Part shown: piece by piece, positions 47,039 through 61,664 of the stretch
Position numbering within the stretch: position 1 is the stretch's first letter
How the letters are laid out: each line of letters opens with the position of its first letter
NCBI RefSeq assembly: GCF_023614235.1
Contig: NZ_CP094264.1
Coordinates: forward strand, 1,178,001-1,242,000
Source of the DNA: Streptomyces sp. MRC013
Lineage (GTDB): Bacteria > Actinomycetota > Actinomycetes > Streptomycetales > Streptomycetaceae
Reading direction: 5' to 3'
DNA length: 64,000 nucleotides
The notes under the pieces: generated by a model
What the model saw: only the letters and a program-made list of their open reading frames with translations
What the model was told of the DNA's origin: nothing
The model's database searches: none
Translations under genes and position numbers: made by a program

Positions 47039-48553
47039 TCAGCCCTCGGCGACGCCCAGCCTCTCCAGGATCAGCTCCCGCACCCGGGCCGCGTCGGCCT
47101 GTCCGCGCGTGGCCTTCATGACCGCGCCGACCAGCGCGCCGGCCGCGGCGACCTTGCCGCTGCGGATCTTGTCGGCGATCGCGGCGTTCGCGGCGATGGC
47201 CTCGTCGACGGCGGCGCCCAGGGCGCCCTCGTCGGAGACGACCTTCAGGCCGCGCTTCTCGACGACGGTGTCCGGGTCGCCCTCGCCGCCGAGGACGCCC
47301 TCGATGACCTGGCGGGCCAGCTTGTCGTTGAGGTCGCCGGAGGACACCAGCTCCGCCACCCGGGCGACCTGCGCCGGGGTGATGGCCAGCTCGTCCAGGG
47401 AGGTCCCGGCCTCGTTGGCGTGCCGGGACAGCTCGCCCATCCACCACTTGCGCGCCTGGTCGGCCTGGGCGCCCGCCTCGGTCGTGGCGACGATCAGGTC
47501 GAGCGCCCCGGCGTTGAGGATGGACTGCATGTCCAGCGCGGAGACGCCCCACTCCTCGCGCAGCCGGTTGCGGCGCACCCGCGGCAGCTCGGGCAGTCCG
47601 GCGCGGAGCTCCTCCACCCACTCCCGGGGCGGGGCCACGGGCACGAGGTCGGGCTCCGGGAAGTAGCGGTAGTCCTCCGCCTCCTCCTTCACCCGGCCGG
47701 ACGTCGTGGAGCCGTCGTCCTCGTGGAAGTGGCGGGTCTCCTGGACGATCGTCCCGCCGCCGACGAGGACCGCGGCGTGCCGCCGGACCTCGTAGCGGAC
47801 GGCCCTCTCGACGGACCGGAGCGAGTTGACGTTCTTGGTCTCGCTGCGGGTGCCGAACTTCTCCGTACCGACGGGGCGCAGCGACAGGTTCACGTCGCAG
47901 CGCATCTGGCCCATCTCCATGCGCGCCTCGGAGACGCCCAGGGCGCGGATCAGCGCGCGCAGCTCGGCGACGTACGCCTTGGCGATCTCGGGGGCGCGGT
48001 CGCCGGCCCCGACGATCGGCTTGGTGACGATCTCGATCAGCGGGATGCCCGCGCGGTTGTAGTCGAGCAGCGAGTGGGACGCGCCGTGGATGCGGCCGGT
48101 CGCGCCGCCGACGTGCGTCGACTTGCCCGTGTCCTCCTCCATGTGGGCGCGCTCGATCTCCACGCGGAAGATCTCGCCGTCCTCCAGCTGGACGTCCAGG
48201 TAACCGTCGAAGGCGATCGGCTCGTCGTACTGGGAGGTCTGGAAGTTCTTCGGCATGTCCGGATAGAAGTAGTTCTTCCGGGCGAAGCGGCACCACTCGG
48301 CGATCTCGCAGTTCAGCGCGAGGCCGATCTTGATCGCGGACTCGACGCCGGTCGCGTTGACCACGGGCAGCGCGCCGGGCATGCCGAGGCAGACCGGGCA
48401 GGTCTGGGTGTTCGGTTCCGCGCCCGGCTCGGTGGAGCAGCCGCAGAACATCTTGGTCTCGGTGCCGAGTTCGACGTGCACCTCCAGGCCCATGACGGGC
48501 TCGAAGGTGGCGAGGGCGTCCTCATACGACACCAGGTCAGTCGTGACGGTCAC
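47039..48553 (-). CDS. gatB: Asp/Glu-tRNA(Asn/Gln) amidotransferase subunit B
   Basis: A 504-residue GatB, the tRNA-binding and kinase subunit that activates Glu-tRNA(Gln) or Asp-tRNA(Asn). N-terminal [19 protein letters not shown] with zinc cysteines CGC and CPVCLG; C-terminal YqeY-like domain with [18 protein letters not shown] 48553. Part of the gatC-gatA-small-membrane-protein-gatB cluster, all one direction. With gltX and the tRNA-Gln genes it completes indirect Gln-tRNA synthesis. Confidence 0.97.
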   Translation of the reverse strand: MTVTTDLVSYEDALATFEPVMGLEVHVELGTETKMFCGCSTEPGAEPNTQTCPVCLGMPGALPVVNATGVESAIKIGLALNCEIAEWCRFARKNYFYPDMPKNFQTSQYDEPIAFDGYLDVQLEDGEIFRVEIERAHMEEDTGKSTHVGGATGRIHGASHSLLDYNRAGIPLIEIVTKPIVGAGDRAPEIAKAYVAELRALIRALGVSEARMEMGQMRCDVNLSLRPVGTEKFGTRSETKNVNSLRSVERAVRYEVRRHAAVLVGGGTIVQETRHFHEDDGSTTSGRVKEEAEDYRYFPEPDLVPVAPPREWVEELRAGLPELPRVRRNRLREEWGVSALDMQSILNAGALDLIVATTEAGAQADQARKWWMGELSRHANEAGTSLDELAITPAQVARVAELVSSGDLNDKLARQVIEGVLGGEGDPDTVVEKRGLKVVSDEGALGAAVDEAIAANAAIADKIRSGKVAAAGALVGAVMKATRGQADAARVRELILERLGVAEG

Positions 48554-48570
48554 GGTGGAAACATTCCCTC

Positions 48571-48810
48571 TCAGCCGAACAGGACGTCGTCGTCGCCGAC
48601 GCGCTTCAGCTCGCGCACCAGGATGGCGAGGCCGGTCGCGATGGCGGCGGCGGACACGACGGCGTCCAGCAGCAGGAGCGCGTCGCTCTCGGTGCGGGCC
48701 TTGCGGGCCTGCTTGACCACGCTCATCGCGCCGAACGCGGTGGTGGCGATCGACAGGTACGTGCCGGCCCTCGACTTCTTGAAGCCCTTGGCCTTGCTCA
48801 GTGCGCTCAC
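48571..48810 (-). CDS. Small membrane protein between gatA and gatB
   Basis: A 79-residue protein with basic N-terminus ([19 protein letters not shown]), a weakly hydrophobic helix ([14 protein letters not shown]) and a clear membrane segment ([20 protein letters not shown]). It lies in the gat operon 17 bp before gatB. I recognise it only as a conserved streptomycete hypothetical; its position suggests coexpression with the amidotransferase, not necessarily a shared function. Confidence 0.82.
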   Translation of the reverse strand: MSALSKAKGFKKSRAGTYLSIATTAFGAMSVVKQARKARTESDALLLLDAVVSAAAIATGLAILVRELKRVGDDDVLFG

Positions 48811-48898
48811 AGTGCTCCTCCGTTCGCTTCTCCGCCCACGCGGCGCAGAGGTGCGGTCTTCGTCGTCGTCCGCGGCCCGGCGGCCGCGTGTGCGTCGC

Positions 48899-50398
48899 TC
48901 ACAGCGAAGGAGCCTCCTCCAGCAGCGGGTGGCCCCAGCGTGCCACGTAGGCGGCCTCGACCGCGGCGCCCACCCGGTACAGGCGGTCGTCCTTCATGGC
49001 CGGGGCGATGATCTGCAGACCGACCGGCAGGCCGTCCTCCGGGGCCAGGCCGCAGGGGAGCGACATGGCGGCGTTGCCCGCGAGGTTGGTCGGGATGGTG
49101 CACAGGTCGGCCAGGTACATGGCCATCGGGTCGTCGGCGCGCTCGCCGATCGGGAAGGCGGTGGTCGGGGTCGCCGGGGAGACGATCACGTCGACCTGCT
49201 CGAAGGCCTTCTCGAAGTCGCGCGTGATGAGCGTGCGGACCTTCTGCGCGGAGCCGTAGTACGCGTCGTAGTAGCCGGAGCTGAGCGCGTACGTGCCGAG
49301 CATGATGCGGCGCTTGACCTCGTCGCCGAAGCCGGCCTCGCGGGTGAGGGAGGTGACCTCCTCCGCCGAGCGCGTGCCGTCGTCGCCGGTCCGCAGGCCG
49401 TAGCGCAGGCCGTCGAAACGGGCGAGGTTGGACGAGCACTCGGAGGGCGCGATCAGGTAGTACGCGGAGAGCGCCAGGTCGAAGGAGGGGCAGTCCAGCT
49501 CGACGACCTCGGCGCCCAGCTCCCTCAGCAGCTCGACGGCCTCGTCGAACCGCTGGACGACGCCGGCCTGGTACCCCTCGCCGCGGAACTGCTTGACGAC
49601 GCCGACGCGCGTCCCCCGGACGCGGCCGTTGCGGGCGGCCTCGACGACCGGCGGGACGGGTGCGTCGATGGACGTGGAGTCCATCGGGTCGTGGCCGGCG
49701 ATCACCTCGTGGAGGAGGGCCGCGTCCAGGACCGTGCGCGCGCAGGGGCCGCCCTGGTCGAGGGAGGAGGAGAAGGCGACCATGCCGTACCGGGACACCG
49801 CGCCGTACGTCGGCTTGACGCCGACCGTGCCGGTGACGGCGGCGGGCTGGCGGATGGAGCCGCCGGTGTCCGTGCCGATGGCGAGCGGGGCCTCGTACGA
49901 GGCGAGGGCGGCCGAGGAGCCGCCGCCGGAGCCTCCCGGGATCCGGGTGAGGTCCCAGGGGTTGCCGGTCGGGCCGTAGGCGCTGTTCTCGGTGGAGGAG
50001 CCCATGGCGAACTCGTCCATGTTCGTCTTGCCCAGGATGACCACGTCGGCGGCGCGCAGCCTCGCGACGAGCGTCGCGTCGTACGGCGGGATCCAGCCCT
50101 CGAGCATCTTCGAGCCGACGGTGGTCGGCATGTCGCGCGTGGTGAAGATGTCCTTCAGGGCGAGCGGGACGCCGGCGAGCGGGCCGAGCTGCTCGCCGCG
50201 CTCGCGCTTGGCGTCGACGGCGCGGGCCTGCGCGAGGGCGCCCTCGCGGTCGACGTGGAGGAAGGCGTGGACCTTCTCGTCGACCGCCTCGATGCGCGCG
50301 AGGTGTGCCTCGGCGACCTCGACGGCGGTGAGTTCGCCGGAGGCGATCCTCGCCGCGAGCTCGGCGGCGGTGAGCTTGACGATGGTGCTATCCGTCAT
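48899..50398 (-). CDS. gatA: Asp/Glu-tRNA(Asn/Gln) amidotransferase subunit A
   Basis: A 499-residue amidase-signature enzyme that supplies ammonia from glutamine. The Ser-cisSer-Lys triad regions are LALKDIF (Lys about 80) and [32 protein letters not shown]. It follows gatC by 5 bp and precedes the small membrane gene by 88 bp. ATG start. Confidence 0.97.
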   Translation of the reverse strand: MTDSTIVKLTAAELAARIASGELTAVEVAEAHLARIEAVDEKVHAFLHVDREGALAQARAVDAKRERGEQLGPLAGVPLALKDIFTTRDMPTTVGSKMLEGWIPPYDATLVARLRAADVVILGKTNMDEFAMGSSTENSAYGPTGNPWDLTRIPGGSGGGSSAALASYEAPLAIGTDTGGSIRQPAAVTGTVGVKPTYGAVSRYGMVAFSSSLDQGGPCARTVLDAALLHEVIAGHDPMDSTSIDAPVPPVVEAARNGRVRGTRVGVVKQFRGEGYQAGVVQRFDEAVELLRELGAEVVELDCPSFDLALSAYYLIAPSECSSNLARFDGLRYGLRTGDDGTRSAEEVTSLTREAGFGDEVKRRIMLGTYALSSGYYDAYYGSAQKVRTLITRDFEKAFEQVDVIVSPATPTTAFPIGERADDPMAMYLADLCTIPTNLAGNAAMSLPCGLAPEDGLPVGLQIIAPAMKDDRLYRVGAAVEAAYVARWGHPLLEEAPSL

Positions 50399-50403
50399 GT
50401 CGG

Positions 50404-50700
50404 TCAGTCCTCCCCGAGGATCTGCGGCACCTTGAAACGCTGCTGCTCCCGGGCCGGGGCCCCGGAGAGCGCCTGCTCGGGGGTGAGCGACGGACGGACC
50501 TCGTCCGCGCGCATGACGTTGGTCAACGGCAGCGGGTGGGAGGTCGGCGGGACGTCTTGGTCGGCGACCTCGGAGACGCGGGCGACCGCGCCGATGATGT
50601 CGTCGAGCTGGGTGGCGAAGTGGTCGACCTCTTCGTCCCCCAGCTCCAGACGCGCCAGCCGGGCGAGGTGGACGACCTCCTCGCGCGTGATGCCAGGCAT
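50404..50700 (-). CDS. gatC: Asp/Glu-tRNA(Asn/Gln) amidotransferase subunit C
   Basis: A 98-residue GatC, the small subunit that ties GatA to GatB. Typical [39 protein letters not shown] and C-terminal [15 protein letters not shown]. First gene of the operon. Confidence 0.97.
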   Translation of the reverse strand: MPGITREEVVHLARLARLELGDEEVDHFATQLDDIIGAVARVSEVADQDVPPTSHPLPLTNVMRADEVRPSLTPEQALSGAPAREQQRFKVPQILGED

Positions 50701-50786
50701 GCAGCGATCCTCAGGGGTGAGTGATTGGGTTGTGGCCCAATCCTATGGGTCCCGCCGCGATGCCCGTGAAACGGTTTGCCCTCCTC

Positions 50787-52925
50787 CTAGGTGACGGGGT
50801 GGCTCGACGGGTGGTCGGAGGAGTGGTCGGACGGGGCGGCAGGGAGCGTCCTCGCGGGCCGCTGCCAGCCGTGCACGCCGCGGGCGCGGAGCCAGGCCGT
50901 CGTCTCGTGCGGCGGCATCGCGGCGGCGACCAGCCAGCCCTGGACAGCGTCGCAGCCCAGGTCGCGCAGGCGCTCCCAGGTCTCGTCGTCCTCCACGCCC
51001 TCGGCGACGACGAGGAGCCCGAGGGAGTGGGCCAGGTCCACGGTGCAGCGGACGATCTCGGCGTCCTCCGTGTCGACGGCGAGGCGGGCGACGAACGAGC
51101 GGTCGATCTTCAGCTCGCTGACCGGCAGGCGGCGCAGGTGGACCAGGGAGGAGTAGCCCGTGCCGAAGTCGTCCAGGGACATCTTCACCCCGTGGCCGGT
51201 GAGGCCGGCGAGGGTGTCGGCGGCGCGTTGCGGGTCCTCCAGGAGGACGTGCTCCGTGATCTCCAGTTGCAGTGCGCCCGCGGGGACGCCGTGGCGGGCG
51301 AGGCGGGCGGCGACGGCGCCGGCGAAGCCGGGGCTGTGCACGTCGCGCGGGGAGACGTTCACCGCGACGGGGACCTCCAGCCCCTGGGCGCGCCACCGCG
51401 CAACCTGGCCGAGCGCCGTCTCCAGCACGTACTCGGTGAGGTGCGGCATCAGGCCGGACGACTCGGCGATGGCGATGAACTCGTCCGGGGGGACGCGGCC
51501 GCGCTCCGGGTGGACCCAGCGCACCAGCGCCTCCAGGCCGGCGACGTGGCCGTCGAAGCGGACCTTGGGCTGGTAGTGCAGCTCCACCTCGCCCGCGTCG
51601 AGGGCGCGGCGCAGGTCGCCGAGGAGGCCGAGCCGGTCCGGGGTGTTGGAGTCGCGCTTGGACTCGTACACCTCGACGCCCGTGCGGTCCCGTTTCGCCT
51701 GGTACATGGCCACGTCGGCGCGCTGGAGGATCTCCTCGGCGTCGAGGGCGTGGTCGGGGAAGACGGCGACGCCGGCGCTGGCCTCCAGGACGAGGGTGAG
51801 CCCGTCGAGGTCGAGCGGGGACGACAGGTCGGCGGCGAGGTGGCGGGCGACGCGCTGGGCGCTGGTCGTGGAGTCGACCGCCGGCAGGAGGACGGCGAAC
51901 TCGTCGCCGCCGAGCCGGGCGGCCTCGGCGCCGCGCGGCAGGGCGAGGCGCAGGCGCTCCGCGATCTGCAGGAGGAGCCGGTCGCCGGCGAGGTGGCCGA
52001 GCGTGTCGTTGACGGACCGGAAGCGGTCGAGGTCGATCAGGACGAGCGCGGCGCGCCGGCCGTCGGCCTCGGCGGCCTCCAGGGCGGCCCAGGTGCGTTC
52101 GAGCAGCCACTGCCTGTTGGGGAGGCCGGTGAGCGGGTCGCGGAGCTGCTCCTCGGCGCGGGCCCGGGCGATCCAGAGCGTGGAGTCGAGGGCGATTAAA
52201 GGCACGGCGAACAGCGGCAGCAGGACCGGCAGGGCGACGGCGACCACGCAGATGAGCGGGGTGATGCCGAGCAGGGCGACGGCGACGAGGCACTGCCGGA
52301 GCAGCGCCGTGCGGACGGCCGTGGGCAGGTCGCCGATCCGCGGGGCGCGCGTGTACCACAGGGCGAGCCGGGTCACCACCAGGTACGTCCCCGCGGCGAG
52401 GGCGACCTCCGGTACCGCGGCGATCCCCCATTCGAGCGGCTGCCAGGGCCGTTCGACGGAGGGCACGTCGTCGAAGGCGGCGAGGACGAGCGCGGCGCCG
52501 CCGATGCCGAGGACGTCGGCGGCGCCGTGCAGCAGGCCCTGCCGCCAGCGGTGCCTGCGGGCGGCGCCGACGAGGACGACGACGGCGAGGCTGACCAGGC
52601 CGGCGGGGACCCAGCCGAACAGGAGCAGCACCGCGAGGGTGAGGGCGGCACCGGAGCCCGTGCCGCCCCACCAGCGCTCGGGGCCGAGGGCGACGAGGTG
52701 GCCGACGACGATGCCGGTGAGGACGGCGAGGGACCAACCGGTCGTCCCGCCGGGGAAGAGGGCGTGCCCCCCGCTCACGGCGCGGTGCAGGCCGGTGGCG
52801 ACCGCGACGCAGGCGAGGGCCACGACGACGACGGGCAGTCTGGAGAGGAGGCCTTCCAGGGCCGCCGCGCGCCGCGCTCGCACACGCGGCCGTGTGACCG
52901 GATCGGCACTCTCGGTCGGTTTCAT
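50787..52925 (-). CDS. rmdB: Membrane GGDEF-EAL protein, RmdB-like
   Basis: A 712-residue protein: six or more N-terminal membrane segments (about 25-230), a GGDEF domain (DPLTGLPNRQWLLERT, ARLGGDEFAVLL intact) and an EAL domain with intact LEALVRW. Other EAL active-site parts (DDFGTGYSSL, LKIDRSFV) are also present, so both synthesis and hydrolysis of c-di-GMP are possible. By position between gatC and ligA it matches the phosphodiesterase I recall as RmdB. ATG start; separated from ligA by 232 bp with no gene. Confidence 0.9.
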   Translation of the reverse strand: MKPTESADPVTRPRVRARRAAALEGLLSRLPVVVVALACVAVATGLHRAVSGGHALFPGGTTGWSLAVLTGIVVGHLVALGPERWWGGTGSGAALTLAVLLLFGWVPAGLVSLAVVVLVGAARRHRWRQGLLHGAADVLGIGGAALVLAAFDDVPSVERPWQPLEWGIAAVPEVALAAGTYLVVTRLALWYTRAPRIGDLPTAVRTALLRQCLVAVALLGITPLICVVAVALPVLLPLFAVPLIALDSTLWIARARAEEQLRDPLTGLPNRQWLLERTWAALEAAEADGRRAALVLIDLDRFRSVNDTLGHLAGDRLLLQIAERLRLALPRGAEAARLGGDEFAVLLPAVDSTTSAQRVARHLAADLSSPLDLDGLTLVLEASAGVAVFPDHALDAEEILQRADVAMYQAKRDRTGVEVYESKRDSNTPDRLGLLGDLRRALDAGEVELHYQPKVRFDGHVAGLEALVRWVHPERGRVPPDEFIAIAESSGLMPHLTEYVLETALGQVARWRAQGLEVPVAVNVSPRDVHSPGFAGAVAARLARHGVPAGALQLEITEHVLLEDPQRAADTLAGLTGHGVKMSLDDFGTGYSSLVHLRRLPVSELKIDRSFVARLAVDTEDAEIVRCTVDLAHSLGLLVVAEGVEDDETWERLRDLGCDAVQGWLVAAAMPPHETTAWLRARGVHGWQRPARTLPAAPSDHSSDHPSSHPVT

Positions 52926-53157
52926 TCCGTCCCTCTCACAGCCGGCGGTGCCGTTGCCTCTGCCTCGTGATGGCCCGGTGACCCGTCACCGCGGCCGGAT
53001 TCGCCCAACGTGGCCGTACAGAACAGGCGCACGTCACAACAGTAGGCCGCGGAGGGCGTTCACGGGCAGCGCTCTACAGCTCTTGCCCGATTGCCACCCC
53101 GCCACCCTTATGCGGCCGGTATGCGCCGAACGGGTGATGTCTTCCGGCCTGTTCGGC

Positions 53158-56389
<3,232 letters not shown>

Positions 56390-56412
56390 CCGGGAAGGGT
56401 ACGCGGAAGAGA

Positions 56413-57102
56413 TCAGGCCCTCGGCCGGACGGTCAGGTCCTGGATCTCCGCGTCGCGCGGCAGGTCGACGGCCGCGAGGACGGTCGCCGCGACCGACTCG
56501 GGGTCCATCAGGCGGGACGTGTCGTACTCCCTGCCCTCCTGCCGGTGGACCTTGGCCTGCATGGGGCTGGCCGTGCGGCCCGGGTACACGGAGGTGACGC
56601 GGACCCCGTGGGCGTGCTCCTCCGCGCGCAGGGCGTCGGCGAGCGCCTTCAGGCCGTGCTTGGACGCGGCGTACGCGGCCCACTCGGGGTTCGCGCGGAG
56701 CCCCGCGCCGGAGTTGACGAACACGACGTGCCCCTGGGCGACCCGCAGCTGCGGCAGGAGCAGCCGGGTCAGCTCGGCGGGGGCGACCAGGTTCACGTCG
56801 AGCTGGGTGCGCCACGCCCTGGTGGTCAGCTCGCCGACCGGGCCGAGGTCGACCACGCCCGCGACGTGCAGGAGGGTGTCGAGCCGGTCGGGCAGCTCCT
56901 GGTGGGAGAACGCCCAGGACAGCCGGTCCGGGTTGGCCAGGTCCCCGACGAGGGTGCGGGCGCCCGGGTACAGGTCGGCCAGCTCCCTGGCCCGGCCGGC
57001 GTCCCGGGCCAGCAGGATCAGGTCGTCCCCGCGCGCGTGGAGGCGACGGGTCACGGCCGCGCCGATGCCGGAGCCGGCGCCGGTGATCAGGTGTGTGGTC
57101 AT
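56413..57102 (-). CDS. Short-chain dehydrogenase/reductase
   Basis: A 229-residue SDR. Cofactor motif [11 protein letters not shown] at residue 8, catalytic Ser in VNSGAGL and Tyr-Lys in YAASKHGLK. The N-terminal start [10 protein letters not shown] at 57102; an ATG 9 nt upstream is possible. Substrate unknown. Confidence 0.9.
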   Translation of the reverse strand: MTTHLITGAGSGIGAAVTRRLHARGDDLILLARDAGRARELADLYPGARTLVGDLANPDRLSWAFSHQELPDRLDTLLHVAGVVDLGPVGELTTRAWRTQLDVNLVAPAELTRLLLPQLRVAQGHVVFVNSGAGLRANPEWAAYAASKHGLKALADALRAEEHAHGVRVTSVYPGRTASPMQAKVHRQEGREYDTSRLMDPESVAATVLAAVDLPRDAEIQDLTVRPRA

Positions 57103-57127
57103 GGGTGCCATGCTCGCACCCGCGCGG

Positions 57128-57667
57128 TTACCGGACCCCGGCGGCCTGTTCCAGGTAGGCGAGCGCACAGGCGCCGTCCTCGGCGAAGAACACCAGGTCG
57201 CTGAGGGGCAGCGGCAGGAAGCCCTCCTCCTCCATGCGGCGGAGCTGCTGCTCGAGGCCGTCGTAGAACCCGGCCGAGTTGAGCAGGACGACCGGCTTGG
57301 CGTGCAGGCCGTGCTTCTTCAGCTCCAGGATCTCGGTGGCCTCGTCCAGGGTGCCGGTGCCGCCGACCATGACGACGACCGCGTCGGAGCGGGCCAGCAG
57401 CCGCGCCTTCCGCTCCGCGAGGTCCACGGCGACGACCATCTCGTCGCAGCCGGGACGCGCCTTGTGGGCGAGGAACTCCACGGACACCCCGGCGAGCCGT
57501 CCGCCCGCCTGCTGCACGGCGTCGGCGACGACCTTCATCAGGCCGGTGTCCGAGCCGCCCCACACGAGCGTGTGGCCGCCCTGCGCGAGGAGCCGGGCGA
57601 ACTCGCGCGCGGGGACGGTGTAGCGGTCGTCGAGGTCGGCGGCGGAGAGGAAGACGCAGATGTCCAT
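57128..57667 (-). CDS. LOG-family (TIGR00730-type) Rossmann-fold protein
   Basis: A 179-residue lysine-decarboxylase-like (LOG) protein; some members release cytokinin bases from nucleotides. Seen are [23 protein letters not shown], and [17 protein letters not shown]. The usual PGGxGT is VGGTGT here, a one-residue variant of the motif. ATG 57667. It lies 25 bp upstream of the SDR gene on the same strand. Confidence 0.87.
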   Translation of the reverse strand: MDICVFLSAADLDDRYTVPAREFARLLAQGGHTLVWGGSDTGLMKVVADAVQQAGGRLAGVSVEFLAHKARPGCDEMVVAVDLAERKARLLARSDAVVVMVGGTGTLDEATEILELKKHGLHAKPVVLLNSAGFYDGLEQQLRRMEEEGFLPLPLSDLVFFAEDGACALAYLEQAAGVR

Positions 57668-57779
57668 GGGAAGACCGTACGGGCGGCGCGCTGCGGGAAC
57701 CGGGCGGGGCCCGGTCCGTTGTCCGGCTGTGCCCACCCCGGGACACCGCGTCACCGTCGGGCCGGCGGCCGGACCGGTC

Positions 57780-58336
57780 CGCGTCGTCCGGGACGGCGTG
57801 CCGGCCGCGGGGGGACTGGTTCTCCGGGTGGGAGGCGGCGGCGCGCACGGCGGCGGCGATGACGTCCTTCGTCACCGCGGACGTGACGTCGGGGCCCCCG
57901 GCCGCCTTGAGTCCGTTCAGCGTCCTGGCGTACCGGGCGTCACCTCCCGCGCGGCCCGGACGGCGCGGGCGATCCGGTCGGCCGCGTCCTGCGCCTCGGT
58001 CGCGTTCGGGTCGACCGGCAGGAGGCCGGGCTGTCCGTCGAAGTACGGCGACTCGAGTCTCGGACCGGGCGGGTACGGGCCCGTCGGGAGCCCAGCGCTG
58101 CCCCGGGCGGTGCCGCCCGGGGCCTGCCGCTTGCCGCCCGCGATGTTCCGGACCCCGACGGCCGGGTGGTCCACCGAGCCGTCCTCCACCGTCAGGTTCG
58201 TGCTCGCGGCGTCCGCCGGGGCGCCCACGAGGAGGCGCTGGGGTCCGGCGAGGTCCGATGCGAAACCGTTCGGTGCGGTGCGGACGAGGCCGCACTCGGA
58301 GTGGACGTACGGGAAGTCCCGGCTGAGGCGCTGCAA
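57780..58336 (-). pseudogene. Degenerate remnant of a large Streptomyces secretion-related/hydrolase-type protein
   Basis: From ATG-like 58336 the frame reads [29 protein letters not shown], which I recognise as an internal part of long Streptomyces proteins with an N-terminal WXG100-like helical region. The usual ~90 preceding residues are missing. Near 57945 the frame breaks: AVRAAREV continues in another frame as [23 protein letters not shown] if one G is added, and then reads [12 protein letters not shown] before fading into the LOG gene region. So it is 5' truncated, frameshifted and without a clear end. It is an evolutionary remnant rather than a gene; the identity of the parent family is from memory. 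Confidence 0.55.
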
Positions 58337-58399
58337 CCGCCACGCCGCCCTGACCGGCCCGGGCCCACGCGGTCGCTCCGCACGCCCGCCGGGCGAGGG

Positions 58400-59534
58400 T
58401 CAGGCGCCGGCCGAGGCGGTCGCCGTGCGGCGGGTGGTGGTGGCGATGGTGGCCGAGCCGACGACGCGGGTGCCGTCGTACAGGACGATCGCCTGGCCCG
58501 GGGCGACGCCGCGGACCGGCTCGGCGAAGGCGACGCGCAGTTCGCCGTCGACGGGTTCCGCCGTCACCTCCGTCTCGCCGCCGTGCGCGCGCAGCTGGGC
58601 CGTGTACGCGCCGGGGCCCTCGGGGGGCGCGGCCGCACCAGCGGGGCCTGATCGCGGTGAGCGCGGTGACGTCCAGCGCCTCGGCGGGGCCGACGGTGAC
58701 CCTGTTGTCCACCGGCGAGATGTCCAGGACGTACCGGGGCCTGCCGTCGGGTGCCGGGTGGCCGATGCGCAGGCCCTTGCGCTGGCCGACGGTGAAGCCG
58801 TACGCGCCGTCGTGGCCGCCGAGCCGGTTGCCGGCCTCGTCCACGATGTCGCCCTCGGACCTGCCGAGCCGGGCGGCGAGGAAGCCCTGGGTGTCGCCGT
58901 CGGCGATGAAGCAGATGTCGTGGCTGTCGGGCTTCCTCGCGACGGCCAGGCCGCGCCGCTCGGCCTCGGCGCGGATCTCGTCCTTGGTGGTGACCGTGTC
59001 GCCCAGCGGGAACAGGGCGTGGGCGAGCTGGCGCGCGTCGAGGACGCCGAGGACGTACGACTGGTCCTTGGCCTCGTCGGAGGCGCGGTGCAGCTCGCGG
59101 GTGCCGTCGGGGAGGGTGACGACCTTGGCGTAGTGGCCGGTGCAGACCGCGTCGAAGCCGAGGGCGAGGGCCTTGTCGAGGAGTGCGGCGAACTTGATCT
59201 TCTCGTTGCAGCGCAGGCACGGGTTGGGCGTGCGGCCGGCCTCGTACTCGGCGACGAAGTCCTCCACGACGTCCTCGCGGAAGCGCTCCGCCAGGTCCCA
59301 GACGTAGAAGGGGATGCCGATCACGTCGGCGGCGCGGCGGGCGTCGCGGGAGTCCTCGATCGTGCAGCAGCCGCGGGCACCGGTGCGGAAGGACTGAGGG
59401 TTGGCGGAGAGCGCCAGGTGCACCCCGGTCACGTCGTGGCCCGCCTCGGCGGCGCGGGCGGCGGCGACGGCGGAGTCCACGCCGCCGGACATGGCGGCGA
59501 GGACGCGGAGGGGGCGCGGGGAGGTCTCAGTCAT
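58400..59534 (-). CDS. mnmA: tRNA-specific 2-thiouridylase, apparently frameshifted near the C-terminus
   Basis: MnmA/TrmU, which inserts sulfur at U34 of Glu, Gln and Lys tRNAs. PP-loop [14 protein letters not shown] at the N-terminus, catalytic Cys pair in [12 protein letters not shown] and [11 protein letters not shown]. The C-terminal beta-barrel is broken at the G6 run 58622-58627 (six C on the minus strand): with five the frame joins WCGRAP to [16 protein letters not shown] and ends [10 protein letters not shown]. Expected length about 377 residues. ATG 59534. The cysteine desulfurase gene nearby (60388-61551) is its likely sulfur donor. Confidence 0.92.
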
Positions 59535-59595
59535 AACCCCACCAGGGTACGGGGCCGCGGGAACCGCCGTCGCGGGAGTGAGCGTTCTCCGTGGC

Positions 59596-60303
59596 ATGGG
59601 TGGAGAGACGGGTCGGGGAGAGAACCGGCGGGTGGGGCGGCGCGCCGTGCTGGTCGGCGGCGGCGCCGCGGCGGCGGGCGCGGTCGCACTGGGGTGGGAC
59701 GGGCTGCGGCGCCTGTGGTGGCGGCTGCCCGGCACGGAGAGGCGGCGTGTGGAGGGCGAGCTGGACCACGCGGGCGCGGTGTGGACGGCGGCGGCGCGGG
59801 CGAACTGGCGCCGGGCGGACCGGCCGGGCGACTTCGGCATCGACCGGGTGGTGATCCACGTGGTGCAGGGCAGCTACGCGACGGCGCTGCGGGTGTTCAA
59901 GAACCCGGGCCACGGCGCGGCGACGCACTACGTGGTGGGCAGGGACGGGCGGATCGCGCAGATGATCCGCGAGCTGGACGTGGCGTTCCACGCGGGGAAC
60001 CGCGAGATGAACGAGCGGAGCATCGGCATCGAGCACGAGGGCTTCGTGGACCGCCCGCAGGACTTCACGCCGGCGATGTACGCGGCGTCGGCGCGGCTGA
60101 CGGCGGACATATGCGCCCGGTACGGCATACCCGTGGACCGGGAGCACGTCATCGGCCACGTCGAGGTGGAGGGGACGGACCACACCGATCCGGGCCCGCA
60201 CTGGGACTGGGACCGGTACATGGAGCTGGTGCGGCGGGCCGCGGCGGCCCCCCGCCCGGTCCCCTCCCCCGCCTCCGCGTCCCGCACGACGCGAAGGGCG
60301 TGA
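59596..60303 (+). CDS. N-acetylmuramoyl-L-alanine amidase (exported)
   Basis: A 235-residue amidase_2 peptidoglycan hydrolase. Twin-arginine-like signal: [24 protein letters not shown]. Zinc ligands [17 protein letters not shown] and the terminal [10 protein letters not shown]; also [17 protein letters not shown]. It cleaves between MurNAc and L-Ala in the cell wall, acting outside the membrane. ATG 59596; divergent from mnmA with a 61-bp gap. The only plus-strand gene in the last 15 kb. Confidence 0.92.
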   Translation: MGGETGRGENRRVGRRAVLVGGGAAAAGAVALGWDGLRRLWWRLPGTERRRVEGELDHAGAVWTAAARANWRRADRPGDFGIDRVVIHVVQGSYATALRVFKNPGHGAATHYVVGRDGRIAQMIRELDVAFHAGNREMNERSIGIEHEGFVDRPQDFTPAMYAASARLTADICARYGIPVDREHVIGHVEVEGTDHTDPGPHWDWDRYMELVRRAAAAPRPVPSPASASRTTRRA

Positions 60304-60387
60304 GCGGACGGCCACCGGCCCGCGCCGCGCCCGCCGGGGACGGCCGGGCGGCGCGGCCCGCGGACACGCCCGCGCCCGCCGGGCCCG

Positions 60388-61551
60388 CTAGCTGAGTCCG
60401 GCCGTGCGGGCGCGCTCCACGGCGGGGCCGATGGCCCGGGCGACGGCCTCGACGTCGGCGCGGGTGGAGGTGTGCCCGAGGGTGAAGCGGAGCGTGCCGC
60501 GGGCCAGGTCCGGGTCGGAGCCGGTGGCCAGGACGACGTGGCTGGGCTGGGCGACGCCGGCGGTGCAGGCCGATCCGGTGGAGCACTCGATGCCCTGCGC
60601 GTCGAGGAGGAGCAGCAGCGAGTCGCCCTCGCAGCCGGGGAAGCTGAAGTGGGCGTTGGCGGGGAGGCGGTCCTCGGGGTCGCCGCCGAGGACCGCGTCG
60701 GGGACGGCCGCGCGGACGGCGGCGACGAGTTCGTCGCGCAGGGCGCCGACCTCGCGGGCGAACCGTTCGCGCCGTTCGGTGGCGACCCGTGCGGCGACGG
60801 CGAAGGCGGCGACGGCGGGTACGTCGAGGGTGCCGGAGCGGACGTGGCGTTCCTGGCCGCCGCCGTGGAGGACGGGCACGGGGCTGTGGGCGCGGCCGAG
60901 GAGCAGCGCGCCGGTGCCGTACGGGCCGCCGATCTTGTGGCCGGAGACGGTCATGGCGGCGAGCCCGGATCCGGTGAAGCCGACCGGCACCTGGCCGACG
61001 GCCTGGACGGCGTCGGAGTGCAGCGGAACGTCGAACTCGCTCGCCACGGCGGCCAGTTCGGCGACCGGCATGACCGTGCCGATCTCGTTGTTGGCCCACA
61101 TGACGGTGGCGAGGGCGACGCTGCCGGGGTCGCGGGCGAGGGCTTCGCGCAGCGTGTCGGGGTGGACGCGCCCGTACCCGTCGACGGGCAGGTACTCGAC
61201 GGCGGCGCCCTCGTGCTCGCCGAGCCAGTGGACGGCGTCGAGCACGGCGTGGTGCTCCACGGGGCTGGTGAGCACGCGGACGCGGCGCGGGTCGGCGTCC
61301 CGGCGGGACCAGTAGAGCCCCTTGACGGCGAGGTTGTCCGCCTCGGTGCCGCCGGAGGTGAGGACGATCTCGCTGGGGCGCCCTCCGAGGGCCTCGGCGA
61401 GCGCCTCGCGGGCCTCCTCGACGGTGCGGCGGGCTCGGCGGCCGGAGGCGTGCAGGGACGAGGCGTTGCCCGTGGCGGTGAGCTGGGCGGTCATCGCCTC
61501 GATCGCCTCCGGGAGCATCGGTGTGGTCGCGGCGTGGTCGAGGTAGGCCAT
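60388..61551 (-). CDS. Cysteine desulfurase (NifS/IscS type)
   Basis: A 387-residue PLP enzyme taking sulfur from cysteine as persulfide. PLP Lys in [15 protein letters not shown], active-site Cys in [10 protein letters not shown] on a flexible loop, and YLDHAATTP at the N-terminus. In actinobacteria such a gene near mnmA feeds tRNA thiolation (established by context), and possibly Fe-S clusters. ATG start. Confidence 0.94.
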   Translation of the reverse strand: MAYLDHAATTPMLPEAIEAMTAQLTATGNASSLHASGRRARRTVEEAREALAEALGGRPSEIVLTSGGTEADNLAVKGLYWSRRDADPRRVRVLTSPVEHHAVLDAVHWLGEHEGAAVEYLPVDGYGRVHPDTLREALARDPGSVALATVMWANNEIGTVMPVAELAAVASEFDVPLHSDAVQAVGQVPVGFTGSGLAAMTVSGHKIGGPYGTGALLLGRAHSPVPVLHGGGQERHVRSGTLDVPAVAAFAVAARVATERRERFAREVGALRDELVAAVRAAVPDAVLGGDPEDRLPANAHFSFPGCEGDSLLLLLDAQGIECSTGSACTAGVAQPSHVVLATGSDPDLARGTLRFTLGHTSTRADVEAVARAIGPAVERARTAGLS

Positions 61552-61664
61552 GGTTCCCCGATTCTACGAGTCCTCGCCGGGCGCGCCCGGCGGGGCGTAC
61601 CCGGCGGGGAGCGCCCGCCGGCCGACGGTGCGCCCGGGGCGCCCCCGGGGACCGGCGCGCGGGG

